A stretch of DNA of 64,000 nucleotides from Lactarius indigo (taxonomy: Eukaryota > Basidiomycota > Agaricomycetes > Russulales > Russulaceae), in the NCBI GenBank assembly GCA_025766275.1, contig JAFKAC010000064.1, forward strand, positions 248,001 to 312,000, written 5' to 3'. The position numbers were made by a program, and so were the translations under genes. The notes beneath the pieces are model-generated. The model was not told where the DNA came from, did not search any database, and saw only the letters and a list, made by a program, of their open reading frames with translations. Positions 1 through 11,300 of the stretch are shown here, piece after piece (position 1 is the stretch's first letter; the number at the start of each line of letters is the position of its first letter).

Positions 1-256
1 ATGCACGCCTGGATATTTTGAAGTTAAGGGGCTACCAGACCCAGTCTCCTTGCGCATAGCACAGGGGCTAGGAAAACAGTAGGGGTGAAAGTAGGACTAC
101 TGGGCAGTACATACACAGGAGGTTCCTTAGCAGAGACAAGTGGCGCCCCACTGCTCTCTGCCTTGGGCAAGGCTGGTAAGGCCCCAGACAGACCTTAGCC
201 TGGTGTGTCCTCCTAGGAAGACAGTGACCAGCCAAGTGGAGTGGCTAGGGCACCAG
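1..256. other. Unassigned left flank of E1
   Basis: This short stretch precedes the first LTR. No reading frame in it resembles a known protein. The five bases before the LTR are ACCAG and do not match the five bases after the E1 3' LTR, so no target duplication is seen. It may be part of another old repeat that runs off the window. Confidence 0.4.
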
Positions 257-785
257 TGTTACGTTTCGGTTCGTACGAGTTGGACCCTTACTGTACTGGT
301 TGCAACTACAGCGGTAAGGTAGATTAGTTGCGGACTTAACCACGGTGATACGGCAGTGCGATAGGAGATACGGTACGATTGCTGACTGAGGACCGACGCC
401 ACTAATACTGGTAGTAGTGGTATTAGGATCGAGCTACTTACACGATACGTTGGATGCTTACTTACTGTGACTCATAGCAGCGCTTCAAAGCCTGCTCGAC
501 TTGTATTTATAGTGTCTCGTGAAGACCAAGATACGCCATCTTGGTCTTCTTGAATCGTCACTCTTCTTCTCTTCTCCTCTTTCGTCTCTATCCATCTATT
601 TGTCTATCTAAGAAGTGTCTGACTCCGATCGTGACTCACCGTATTATAAGCTTGCCAGTGTACCTCCGCGTATTCACTAAGGCAGGGACTTGGACCTTCG
701 AGTCTTCAAGTTGACCAATCTTACTTCGCTAAGTTGTTACCGCCATTCCGTGCTCACGTTGAGCTAATGTCGTGACGATGTAACA
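257..785 (+). repeat. E1 5' LTR (family A)
   Basis: The LTR is bounded by TGTTACG and GTAACA, the inverted termini shared by the families here. Inside is a TATA-like TATTTATA at 504-511, followed by an 11-bp inverted repeat with arms at 522-532 and 538-548 around a 5-nt loop. The right arm ATCTTGGTCTT begins 34 nt after the TATA box, is the likely transcript 5' end, and is complementary to the primer-binding site after the LTR. Confidence 0.93.
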
Positions 786-787
786 TT

Positions 788-798
788 AAGACCAAGAT
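788..798 (+). promoter_or_regulatory. E1 self-priming primer-binding site
   Basis: AAGACCAAGAT begins 2 nt after the LTR and is the exact reverse complement of ATCTTGGTCTT at 538-548 in the LTR, where transcription probably starts. Elements of the Tf1/sushi group prime minus-strand synthesis by folding the first 11 nt of their own RNA onto such a site instead of using a tRNA. The same 11-nt pairing is kept in E2-E5. Confidence 0.85.
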
Positions 799-805
799 CC
801 CAACC

Positions 806-2872
806 GTGGCCATAACAACAAGAGATCAGTGGACGAATTTCCATCCGTATTCGCTCCCAAGGAGAGGAGAACGAAATGTTCCCACGCACTTCCTACAAGC
901 TGCCAGTTGGAGGGAAAGACAAGAAGAAACCGGATACTTTGTGGAATTTAACGGACCTACCAGGTTCCGCCCAGTTGAGTTCAACTTCGACCACTTGTGT
1001 TGGGTAGAGGTTACGTGGAACCCCATAGACTCCCAGTGGGACGCCGTACGACCGGCCAGACCCAGATATCAGTGTGATATCGACGCACGAGAACTTAACA
1101 GCCGAGCAGATTGGGGCCCTATTGACGGGCAAGTACGAGAGCACTCCACAGGGGAAGTGGTATTGGAAGGAACCGCAGAAGACGAACAAAGCCAGGAAGA
1201 CAGCGAAGGATGAGAACCAAACCAAACGGAAACTAGCAGAGGAGCAATACAAGATCTCCTTGTCGAACGAGCTGAGTCCACGTACATCACAGAACCAGAA
1301 CCGATTCACATCCGATCACCAGCTATCATGGCGACATTAACGCAAGCAATGGAAGAAGTCGCACTAGAAGAATCACGCGCAATACGAGCAGAGGCAAGGG
1401 AAATCCTCATGCCCATCAATCCGGAAACCGGCATACGGATGACCGCTGACGACGCCACGATCTTTCGAGCAATAGGCTCCGATCGAGGAGACCCCCCATC
1501 AGAACGACAACCTGTGCTGGAACTTCCCCCGGGTGTGGGAGGACCTGGTGGAGATCCACCACCACCACCAGGAGGAGGTGTCCCATTCGACCTGCGAAGG
1601 ACTGAGCCACCAGGAAGACCACCCGCTGGACTGCCCGGAGGTGGCAGAGGCGGAGGTGGAGGAGGAGACGGCAGACACGTGGGAGGAGGGGGACACAATA
1701 ACGAGAAATTAACCGGCGAGCCACCTTCCATCTTCGACGGCGACAGACTCAAAGTAGACCAGTTCCTAACACAGTGGCACGTCTATTGGGGCATGAACCT
1801 AGACGCCCCTATCATGCAAAATGACTATAGGAGATGTCTCCTATTTCTGTCCTACATCAAGGGAGGAGTGGTCAGCGAATGGGTCCTGTCCTTCCTGAAC
1901 TGGCTCAATCGACAAATACAACAAGGGATTAGCCCCTACACAAGAGGACTATGGGACGCCATAGCAGACGGTTTCAGCCAACGATTTGAAAACACATTGG
2001 AATGGGAACAAGCGCAAGCCATACTACGAAAGGGCTTCAAAATGGTGGGGGAGGACATTGACAAGTACGTCAATGACTTCGAACAGCCGGCATGGAAAGC
2101 TCATTATCACCTCAACGAACCACAAACCATTGACCTCTTCACGTCGGGGTTACCCAAGGAGCTGTTCAAAAACGCATTCCAGTTTGATGATCCAGTTACG
2201 TTCGACGACTGGAAACAGGCCGTCCTCAAGCGGCAAAAGAACTACATACACCTCAAGGCAAGGCTCAACGAATACAAGAATACTTCTACGCAGCTGAAGA
2301 AGCAGAGCGGCAACGCAGGATGGGCACTTCCGCAGAACCTGCCACAGATGAACCCCTGGGCCATGGATACATCGGCAGACCGTGCCAAGGTAAGGCTCGC
2401 AGGCTCAGAAGATATCGACTTCAATAGACTGCCCCATCGCGACTGGCCCACACCACCCTTCCCACCAAGGGGAGGGCCCGGAGCGAGGGGACGAGGACGA
2501 GGAGGATCCCAACGGGACTTAAGGAACGTCCTGTGCTATAACTGTAACGCCCCGGGGCACCTCTCACGAAATTGACCATATCCAAGGAATCAGAGGCAGG
2601 GGCCTAGCGCCCCCTCCAGCAGCAGAATGACCGAGACCGCCTGGCCGCCTCAGTGGCCGGGGTCTCCAGGCCCTACGTTGCAATACGAGCCGTCGCTGCC
2701 AGGTTACGCAACACCAGCACCCAGCGTGACGCCCGCACCGCAAATTAGCGCCACAAAAACGGCAGGAGAGCAAGCAAAGGAATGGCTAACGCAAGTAGCC
2801 AACAGCATGGACAAGGTGAAAGACCTCATACTACAAGATCTGTGGGGAAAAGAGGGTTTTCAGGGCGCCTGA
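806..2872 (+). pseudogene. E1 gag, GTG start, two in-frame stops
   Basis: Gag packages the element RNA. The frame opens at GTG 806 with A at -3 and G at +4, and has no ATG until 1328. The first 135 residues form a conserved N-terminal domain with motifs W-x-R, GYFVEF and CWVEVTW. TGA at 1211 ends this part, and the frame then continues through ATG 1328. A Pro/Gly-rich linker, a retrotransposon-gag core (QWHVYWGMN, SYIKGG) and a zinc knuckle starting CYNCNAPGH follow. The last Cys of the knuckle is replaced by TGA (2573-2575). The tail runs in frame to TGA 2872. E3 has a TGA at the same place as 1211. Start choice is inferred from conservation in all five copies. Confidence 0.85.
2845..2860 (+). 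promoter_or_regulatory. E1 gag-pol -1 frameshift site
   Basis: Two canonical X-XXY-YYZ heptamers lie in the gag phase: GGGAAAA at 2845-2851 and GGGTTTT at 2854-2860. They sit just before the gag stop at 2870-2872, in a region where the pol frame (-1) is already open. A short ACCC/GGGT stem can form downstream. The arrangement predicts programmed -1 frameshifting to make Gag-Pol. Confidence 0.75.
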
Positions 2873-5800
2873 ACCCGTCAGTCTGGGTGAGGGCATTACA
2901 ATGTAATTCTGTAATTGTGACAACACACTATCGATCTCTACGAATCCCAGTGACTGTCTGCACGAATTACCAAATGACTGAAACAAAAGCACTGGTAGAC
3001 TCCGGAGCTACTGACAACTTCATTAAGCCAGGCATGGCTGCCCGAGCAGGGATCCCGATACAGCCACTGGAAACACCTCGCAAAATATGGAATATAGACA
3101 ATACGGAAAACAAAGCTGGGTTAATCACTCATTACGTTAACCTAGAAGTGAAAACACGAGGACAGATTAAGAAGATGACCTTCCTGGTCACTGACCTCGG
3201 TAGCGAAAACATGGTATTGGGTTACCCATGGCTGAGCGCCTTCGAGCCTACCATCAGTTGGGCAACGGCAGCCATGCATCCCGATATGCAACTGGTGGTA
3301 TTGGCAACCTCCGAAGAACTACTCGCGACGCCCACCATCCGGGCCCTGATCACGGCTGAAAAGGATGCGATAGTCCAGGAATTGGAAGAAGAAACCTTCG
3401 CCCGGGCCACCACCTCGACGGAGTTGGCCATATCAGCAAAACAACAACAGACGGCAGCAGCACTCCCGCCGGTCTACGCAGAATTTAGCACACTATTTAA
3501 CAAACAGGCTTCGCATCACTTCCCTCCTTCACGACCCTGGGACCACACGATTGACTTCAAACCATCAGCGCCAGCGTCGATCAACTGCAAAATATACCCC
3601 ATGACACAAAACGAAGAGAAAGAGCTAAAAGAATTCCTCGACGAAAAGTTAAGACAAGGGTATCTATGCCCTTCCATCTCCCCGTACGCCTCCTCCTTTT
3701 TCTTCATCAAAAAGAAGGACGGAAAGCTGCGTCCAGTACAGGACTACCAGGTCATCAACTCGCACACAATTCGCAATCAGTACCCCCTGCCACTCATCCA
3801 GGACCTTATCCTCGACCTCAGTAACGCCCACATCTACATGAAACTCAACATTCGCTGGGGCTATAACAACATCCGAATTCGCGACGGTGACCAAGAAAAG
3901 GCCGCATTCAAGACCAAATTCGGCCTTTTTGAGCCCACAGTCATGTTCTTCGGCCTTACCAACTCTCCCGCCACCTTCCAAGCAATGATGAACCACATCT
4001 ACTGCGATACGATCGCAAAGCATGAACGCCTCGGAACTACGATACGTGTCTACATGGACGATATTGGCATCGCCACTCACTTTGATCATGATTTGGCAGC
4101 CCATATCATGGCCGTGCGCAACGTGTTACGCGTCGCAGAAGAACACGACCTCTACTTCAAGCTCAAGAAGTGCCTGTTCCATCAGCCACGGATGGATTAC
4201 CTGGGGGTAATCCTTGAGAGGGGGGCGACCCGAATGGACCCAGTAAAAGTTCAAGGCATCAAAGACTGGCCAACGCCAACAAAAGTCAAAGACGTCCGAT
4301 CATTCCTTGGCTTTTGTAACTTTTACAGACTTTTCATCCGCGGCTTCGCAACCCATGCCAAACCACTCACCAAACTGACGCGAAAAGACGAAGAATGGTG
4401 CTGGACAAAGGACGAAGACGAGGCATTCAACACATTAAAACGCCTTGTAACAGACAAACCTGTATTGGCACACCCAGTACTTCAAGATCCGTTCGAACTG
4501 GAGGTTGACGCCTCTGGATATGCGGTGGGAGCCGTACTACTACAACGAAAATCTGACGGAAAACGACACCCCATAGGCTATTATTCGGCCACACTCTCAG
4601 AAGCGGAACGAAACTATGACATTTACGACTTAGAATTGCTCGCAATAGTCAAGGCCCTGTGAAATTGGAGACTGCTGCTCGCAGGAGCCCCACACAAGAT
4701 CAAAATCTACTCAGATCATCTTAACCTGCAATATTGGAAGTTGCCACAGAAAATCAGCAGACGGGTCGCAAGGGAGGTGCTCGAACTTTCTGAATACGAC
4801 TTCGAAATTCACCACATCAAGGGAAAGAACAACAGCAGAGCAGACGCTCTGTCAAGACGCCCAGATTACGACCAGGGGATAAGCGACAACAGCGAAGTCG
4901 TCATCCTACCTCCCGAAGTCTTCGTGAGAACTCTCAACGTCGCACGCACTTTCGTTGCGAACCCAAACCTGCTACAACCACGTCATCAACAAGACAACGA
5001 AGTGATCAAAATGTGGGTAGACCCCCATCGCCTCAAGCAGATAGAGGGGGAGTGGTACAAGGACGGCAGGTTTGTGATAACTGGACCCGCATCAACATAC
5101 CGCGTACTGATACATGACCACCACGACCTGCCAATACACGGTCACCCCGGAATCGCGAGGACGCAACGAATCCTAGAGCAACATTACTGGTGGCCGCGAC
5201 TACAAAAAGACGTGTACAAATATGTACGAGGCTGCACAGAGTGCCAACGGAACAAAGTAAACATGAGGCCCATACGGGCCGCATTACACCCTATCATGCC
5301 GGTGTTAGAAGCTATGCCCTTCCAGACAGTCACCATGGACTTCATCACCAAACTCCCACCGTCAAAAGGGTACGACAGTATATTGACCGTCACGGACCAT
5401 GATTGCAGCAAAGCCTCCGTCTTCATCCCATGCTGAGAAGAGATAACGGCAGAGGAAACAGCAGCCCTGTACGTCACCCATGTATTCAAATGCTTTGGAT
5501 TACCACGCAAATGCATCAGTGACCGGGACCCCCGCTTCGCATCAAAATTCACCCAAGAAGTTTGTCGCATTCTGGGCATCCAACAGAACATATCCACGGC
5601 GTACCACCCACGCACAGACGGGCAGTCCGAACGCACAAACCAGTGGCTAGAACAGTACCTGCGTTTCTGGGTAAACGAACGCCAAGATAACTGGACTACT
5701 TATCTGCCAATCACCGAATTCGCGCACAACAACTGGCCACACGAGCATACGAAGCAGTCCCCATTTCAACTTTTGATGGGATATGACCTGCAAGCGGACT

Positions 5801-5908
5801 GGACTGACAAGCCATCCCCCCTTCCTCAGGTAACAGCGTGGCTGAAGCAACTAAAAGAGGCTAGGGAGGATGCCCAACGCCTCATGAAGAAGGCCCAAGA
5901 AGCGTGGA
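2861..5908 (+). pseudogene. E1 pol, part 1: protease, RT, RNase H, integrase
   Basis: The frame is -1 to gag. Order of domains: aspartic protease with LVDSGATDNFI, reverse transcriptase with FFGLTNSPATFQ and the YMDD box (VYMDDIGIA), RNase H with ELEVDASG and NYDIYDLELLAI, then integrase with the HHCC finger (HGHPGIARTQR, CTECQRNK), the first catalytic Asp in TMDFITKLP and SDRDPRF. Nonsense codons TGA at 4660 and 5434 replace arginines kept in sister copies. The frame is cut at 5908 inside codon ATC by the E2 insertion and resumes at 13572. Confidence 0.93.
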
Positions 5909-6361
5909 TGTTACGGTTGCCCATGTTGTACCCTTACTGTACCGGTTGTGACTACGGCGGTAAGGTAGATTAGTCACGGACTCGGCATTTACGATAGGAG
6001 TTAGGCGTTGAAGGATGACTCGATCCTAGTACAGGTAGTAGTAGTATTAGGATTGCAGTACTTACACGATACGTTGGACGCTATGATACGGTGACTCATA
6101 GCAGCGCTTGAAAGCCTGCTCGTCTTGTATTTAAGATAGCTGCGGAAGACCAAGATATGCCATCTTGGTCTTCTTCAATCGTCACTTCTTGTCTCGGAAA
6201 CTCGCTCTGCCTCTATCTAGAATAGAGAGTCGTCTGCTTTCACTAGTGTCTTTGAACATCTAGAAGTTGCCTTCGTGCCATACGCCTCGTGCGTGATTAG
6301 CTAAGTCACAGTCGCCCCTCCATACACGCTCAAGTCGAGCTAACGTCGTGACGGTGTTACA
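5909..6361 (+). repeat. E2 5' LTR (family B)
   Basis: Bounded by TGTTACGG and GTTACA. TATTTAAG lies at 6128-6135, and the inverted repeat has arms at 6146-6156 and 6162-6172. ATCTTGGTCTT at 6162 is 34 nt from the TATA box and pairs with the primer-binding site. Family B LTRs share the central and terminal blocks with family A but differ in length and in the region after the presumed start site. Confidence 0.95.
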
Positions 6362-6363
6362 TT

Positions 6364-6374
6364 AAGACCAAGAT
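6364..6374 (+). promoter_or_regulatory. E2 self-priming primer-binding site
   Basis: AAGACCAAGAT starts 2 nt after the LTR and is exactly complementary to 6162-6172 in the LTR, as in E1. Confidence 0.85.
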
Positions 6375-6382
6375 AATCAATT

Positions 6383-8362
6383 GTGGCGACTGTCAATACT
6401 CGAGAACAGTGGACAAGTTTCCACCCCTATCATCTCGAACGAAGGGGGGACCATAACGTACCAACCCGATTCCTGGGAGCAGCCCAGTGGAGAGACCGAG
6501 GAGACAAAACCGGATATTTCGTCGAATTTAACGGACCTACAAGGTTCAGACCCGTTGAGTTCAATTTCGACCATTTGTGTTGGGTAGAAATTACGTGGAA
6601 CCCTATAGACCATCGCTGGGATGTCGTCAGACCAGCAGGAAGACAGTATCAGTGCGACATTGACGCACGAGAACTCAATTCGCGAGCAGACTGGGGACCG
6701 ATCGACGGTCAGATACGGGAACACTCCACAGGAGAAGCTGTGAGTGAAGAAACCGAAGAGGAAGAACAAAGCGAGGAACATCGACCAGCAAGCGTTGGGC
6801 CTATTGAGCAATATACTATCCAACGAGCTGAGTCTCTACACATCTCAGAACAGCCAGAAGTCATTCACGTACGATTGCCTGCAGCAGAAATGGCCACCAC
6901 CACGATGACGGCAGAAGAAATCATGATTGTAAGAGAGCAGGCGGTGCGAGAAGCAGCTGAAGCAATCAGAGAAGAATCCCAATGACATCTCCTACCTATT
7001 AACCCCGAGACGGGACACCGAATGACTGCAGACAACGCCGCTATTTTCCGAGCCATCGGACCCGACCAAGGCGACCCTCCATCTGGAGACAGACCGAGAC
7101 GAGGACTACCACTCGATCCCCCGCCAGGATGGGGAGGACCACCAGGAGGAGACTTCCCCCGGAGACCGGGTGGAGGAGGGAACCCACCAGACCTTCCAAA
7201 CAACCCACCAGAAGGAGGACCCCCAGGCGGAGGCGGAGGCCCACCAGGAGGAGGAGGACACGGACACGAGAAATTAACCGGTGAACCTCCCACTATTTTT
7301 GACGAAGATCGCACTAAGGTCGACTCATTTCTTACGCAATGGCACGTATATTGGGGCATGAACCTTGACACCTCGGTCATGCAAAACGACTATCGACGAT
7401 GCCTCCTTTTCCTCTCCTATATCAAGGGAGTGTCGGTCAGCGAATGGGTGCTCTCGTACCTCAAATGGCTCAATCGACAAATACAATGAGGAATAGATCA
7501 GCATACAAGGGATCTATGGAACGCAGTAGCAGAGGGTTTTAACCAAAGGTTTGTCAATACCCTCAAACGAGAACAAGCTCAAGCCCTGTTGAGAAAGGGG
7601 CTCAAAATGGTCGACGGAGATATCGACAAATATGTCAACGAATTCAAAGAAGCCGCCAGGAAGGCCGGCTACCGCCTCAACGACCCCCAGACCATCGACT
7701 TGTTCACAAAGGGGTTACCCAAGAAGTTGTACGAGAAAACCTACGATCTAGACGAACCAGAAACATTCGACGAGTGGAAGCGGGCAACCCTCCATCGACA
7801 ACGCAACTACATTCACGTCCGTGCAAGGGTGGATGAATATAAGGACACTAAGCCGAAGAAGACGGGCAATGCTGGGTGGACGGTCCCTCAAAACCTTGCA
7901 AATCCATGGGCAATGGATACTTCCGCTGATTGAACAAAGGCAAGGTTGGCAGGGTCGGAGGAGATTGATTACGGTAAGCCACCGTATACGAACCAGCCTC
8001 CCTTCCCGCCAAGAGGAGGACCAGGAGTACGAGGACGGGGAAGAGGGGGGTCGTGACGGGATCTAAGGACGGTGTTATGCTATAACTGCAACGCGCCAGG
8101 CCATCTCTCACGAAATTGCCCCCATCCCAGACAACCACGGCAGTGGCAGCCACAGAACGCCGGACCCTCGAACGTCCATGCAACAGGAACCAATTACTAC
8201 ACGCAAGAACTGCCGCCGGCCCAAATACAAGCTGCCTCCACTAGTAAAACAGCAGAAGAATGTGCCAAGGAGTGGCTTACCGGGGTCGCAAATGCACCAG
8301 ACGAAGTAAAAGACCTGATATTGCAGGATTTATGGGGAAAAGAGGGTTTTCGGAGCACCTGA
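6383..8362 (+). pseudogene. E2 gag, GTG start, four in-frame TGA codons
   Basis: The frame opens at GTG 6383 (A at -3, G at +4) and, unlike family A, passes without a stop from the N-terminal domain (GYFVEFNGPTRFRPVEF) into the coiled, Ala/Glu-rich segment and the Pro/Gly linker. The retrotransposon-gag core and an intact CCHC knuckle (CYNCNAPGHLSRNC) follow. TGA codons lie at 6983, 7487, 7931 and 8054. For 7487 and 8054 the sister element E4 still has CGA, so these are CpG transitions. The conserved end KEGFRS(T/A) overlaps the start of pol. Confidence 0.87.
8335..8350 (+). promoter_or_regulatory. E2 gag-pol -1 frameshift site
   Basis: GGGAAAA (8335-8341) and GGGTTTT (8344-8350) occur in the gag phase, 12 nt before the gag stop. 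The segment ACCCA...TGGGT just downstream can form a 5-bp stem. Confidence 0.75.
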
Positions 8363-11300
8363 ACCCATCGGCCTGGGTGAGGGCTTTAAATTGTAATTCT
8401 GTAATCATGACGCGCTTTCGCTCCCTTTGAATTCCAGTCTCGATTTGCACAAATTACCGAATGGCCGACATAAGAGCATTAGTGGACTCCGGAGCCACCG
8501 ACAATTTCATACACCCGGACTTCGCAACAAAACTGGGTATTGGCGTCCAACCACTAGCCCAGCCACGAAAAATTTGGAACATAGACAATACAGAAAATAA
8601 AGCTGGGTCTATCACTCACTTTACCGATCTAAACATATACGCCAAAGGATATCACAGGACTATGCGCTTCCTCGTTACAAATCTCGGGAGCGAAGACATC
8701 GTTCTGGGATACCCCTGGCTGGTGACGTATGAACCCACCATCAACTGGAGAGACGCGGTTATACACGAGGATGTTATGCCAATTGTGATCAGTACGCAGG
8801 ACAGTCTAGATCATCATACCATTATCACATCCGCCCTCACTGACGAGCAAAAAGAAACGATCATCCTGGAGATGGACGAAGACGACACGTACTTGCGGGC
8901 AACTACATCTACGGAGCTGGCCATCAGGGCAAAAACGGACGAAAAACCTGTAGAACTGCCAGCAGTATATCGGGCCTTTCAGAAACTTTTCAGCGAAGAC
9001 GCATCCCAGAGGTTCCCCCCAGCCAGGGCTTGGGACCATGCGATCGACTTCAAACCCGGCACACCCTCTGCAATCGATTGTAAAATATACCCATTAACGC
9101 AGGAGGAGGAAGGAAAACTTAAAGAGTTCCTGGACGAAAAACTTCAGCAGGGGTATCTTCGCCCTTCCATCTCCCCATACGCATCATCATTCTTCTTCGT
9201 TAAAAAGAAGGATGGAAAGCTGCGTCCAGTACAGGACTACCGCGTCATCAATTCGCATACCATACGCAACCAATACCCGCTTCCATTAATTCAGGACCTC
9301 ATTTACGACCTCAGCAACGCCCACATTTACACAAAGCTTGACATTCGCTGGGGGTATAACAACATCCGCATACAGGAGGGCGACCAGGAAAAGGCAGCCT
9401 TCAAAACCAAGTTCGGGCTCTTTGAGCCAACAGTCATGTTCTTTGGGCTCACAAATTCACCGGTGACCTTCCAAACCATGATGAATCATATTTACCGTGA
9501 CACCATCGCTAAACATGAACTTTGTGGTACAATCATTTGGGTCTATATGGACGACATTGGCATCACAATGCGTGAAGGATCTATGTCCGCCGACCACATT
9601 GCAGCAGTTACGGACGTCCTTCGCGTCGCCCAGGAACACGACCTTTATTTCAAGCTCGAGAAATGCCTGTTCCACCAACCACGGATGGATTACCTGGGGG
9701 TAATCCTTGAAAAGGGGGTGACACGTATGGATCCGGTAAAAGTTCGCGGCATCAAAGACTGGCCAACGCCGACCAAAGTCAGAGATGTACGATCATTTTT
9801 GGGTTTTTGCAACTTTTACCGTCTTTTCATCCGAGGTTTCGCAACCCACGCACGACCACTCAACCGACTAACCAGGAAGGATACGGAGTGGACATGGGGA
9901 GACGATGAAGATCACGCATTCAAAACTCTAAAACGTCTCGTGACTGAAGAACCAGTGTTGGCGCATCCCAGCCTGCAAGATCAGTTCGAACTGGAGGTCG
10001 ACGCGTCGGGATTCACGGTAGGTGCGATACTCCTACAAAAGAAAAATGACGGTCACAAGCACCCAATAGGATACTATTCAGCAACACTAAACGAAGCCGA
10101 GCGAAATTATGACATCTACGACCTAGAGATTCTCGCCATCGTCAAGGCCCTTCGGCACTGGAGACCCCTACTCGCAGGATCCCCACACAAGATCAAAATA
10201 TTTTCCAACCACCTCAACCTCCAATATTGGAAGACCCCGCAGAAGATCAGCCAGAGAGTTGCCCAAGAAGTATTGGAATTGATGGAGTACGACTTCGAGA
10301 TCCATCATATCAAAGGGAAAAACAATGGCAGAGCAGACGCTCTATCCAGACGACCAGACTATAACCAGGGAGAGGAGGATAACCAAGGTGTGGTCATCCT
10401 ACCTCCGGAAGTTTTTGTACGGGTTGCTAACACCGCACGCGCACTGGAAACGCACCCAATGCTACAACAACCGAGACGGGTCCAAGACCCAACCATCATC
10501 AAAGCATGGGTCAACGCCCACCAGTTGAAGAAGATTGAAGGAGAATGGTACAAGGATGGAAAGTTGGTAATCACTGGCCTGATGACTGCGTACCAGGCCA
10601 TAATACATGACCACCATGACCTTCCTGTTCATGGACACCCCGGCATCAGCAGGACTCAGCGGATCGTCGAACGGCATTACTGGTGGCCGCGTCTTCGTCG
10701 GGACGTATATGAGTATGTGGTAGGATGCGCCGACTGCCAGCGGAACAAGGTTAACACAAGACCGACCCACGCACCGCTATACCCCATTACCGTGATAGCG
10801 GACGCTCCCCCATTTCACACCATCGCACTGGATTTCATCACCAAACTACCGGCGTCCCAATCATACAATAGCATCCTCACTGTTACAGATCACGACTGCA
10901 GCAAGGCGTCAATATTCATCCCATGCAATGAAGAAATAACGGCAGAAGAGACCGCCATCCTGTACGTCAATCACGTGTTCAGACGATTTGGATTACCACG
11001 TAAAATTATTAGCGACTGCGATCCCCGATTCACATCCAAATTCACCAAAGAGGTATGCCGGATCTTGGGTATCAAACAGAACATTTCAACAGCATACCAT
11101 CCACGGACGGATGGACAATCGGAGCAGACCAATCAGTGGTTGGAGCAGTATCTGCGATTCTGGGCCAACGAGCGGCAAGATAACTGGGCGGCGTATCTTC
11201 CCATAGCAGAATTCGCTCACAATAACTGGCCCCATGAGCATACGAAGCAATCCCCATTTATGCTACTCATGGGCTACAATCCGACAGCTGATTGGACGGA

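Noticed and set aside
3664..4104. Antisense open frames inside pol (also at 17386, 22099 and similar)
   Set aside because: They mirror the conserved RT frame in every copy, as expected from codon bias opposite a strong coding strand. No independent motif is present.
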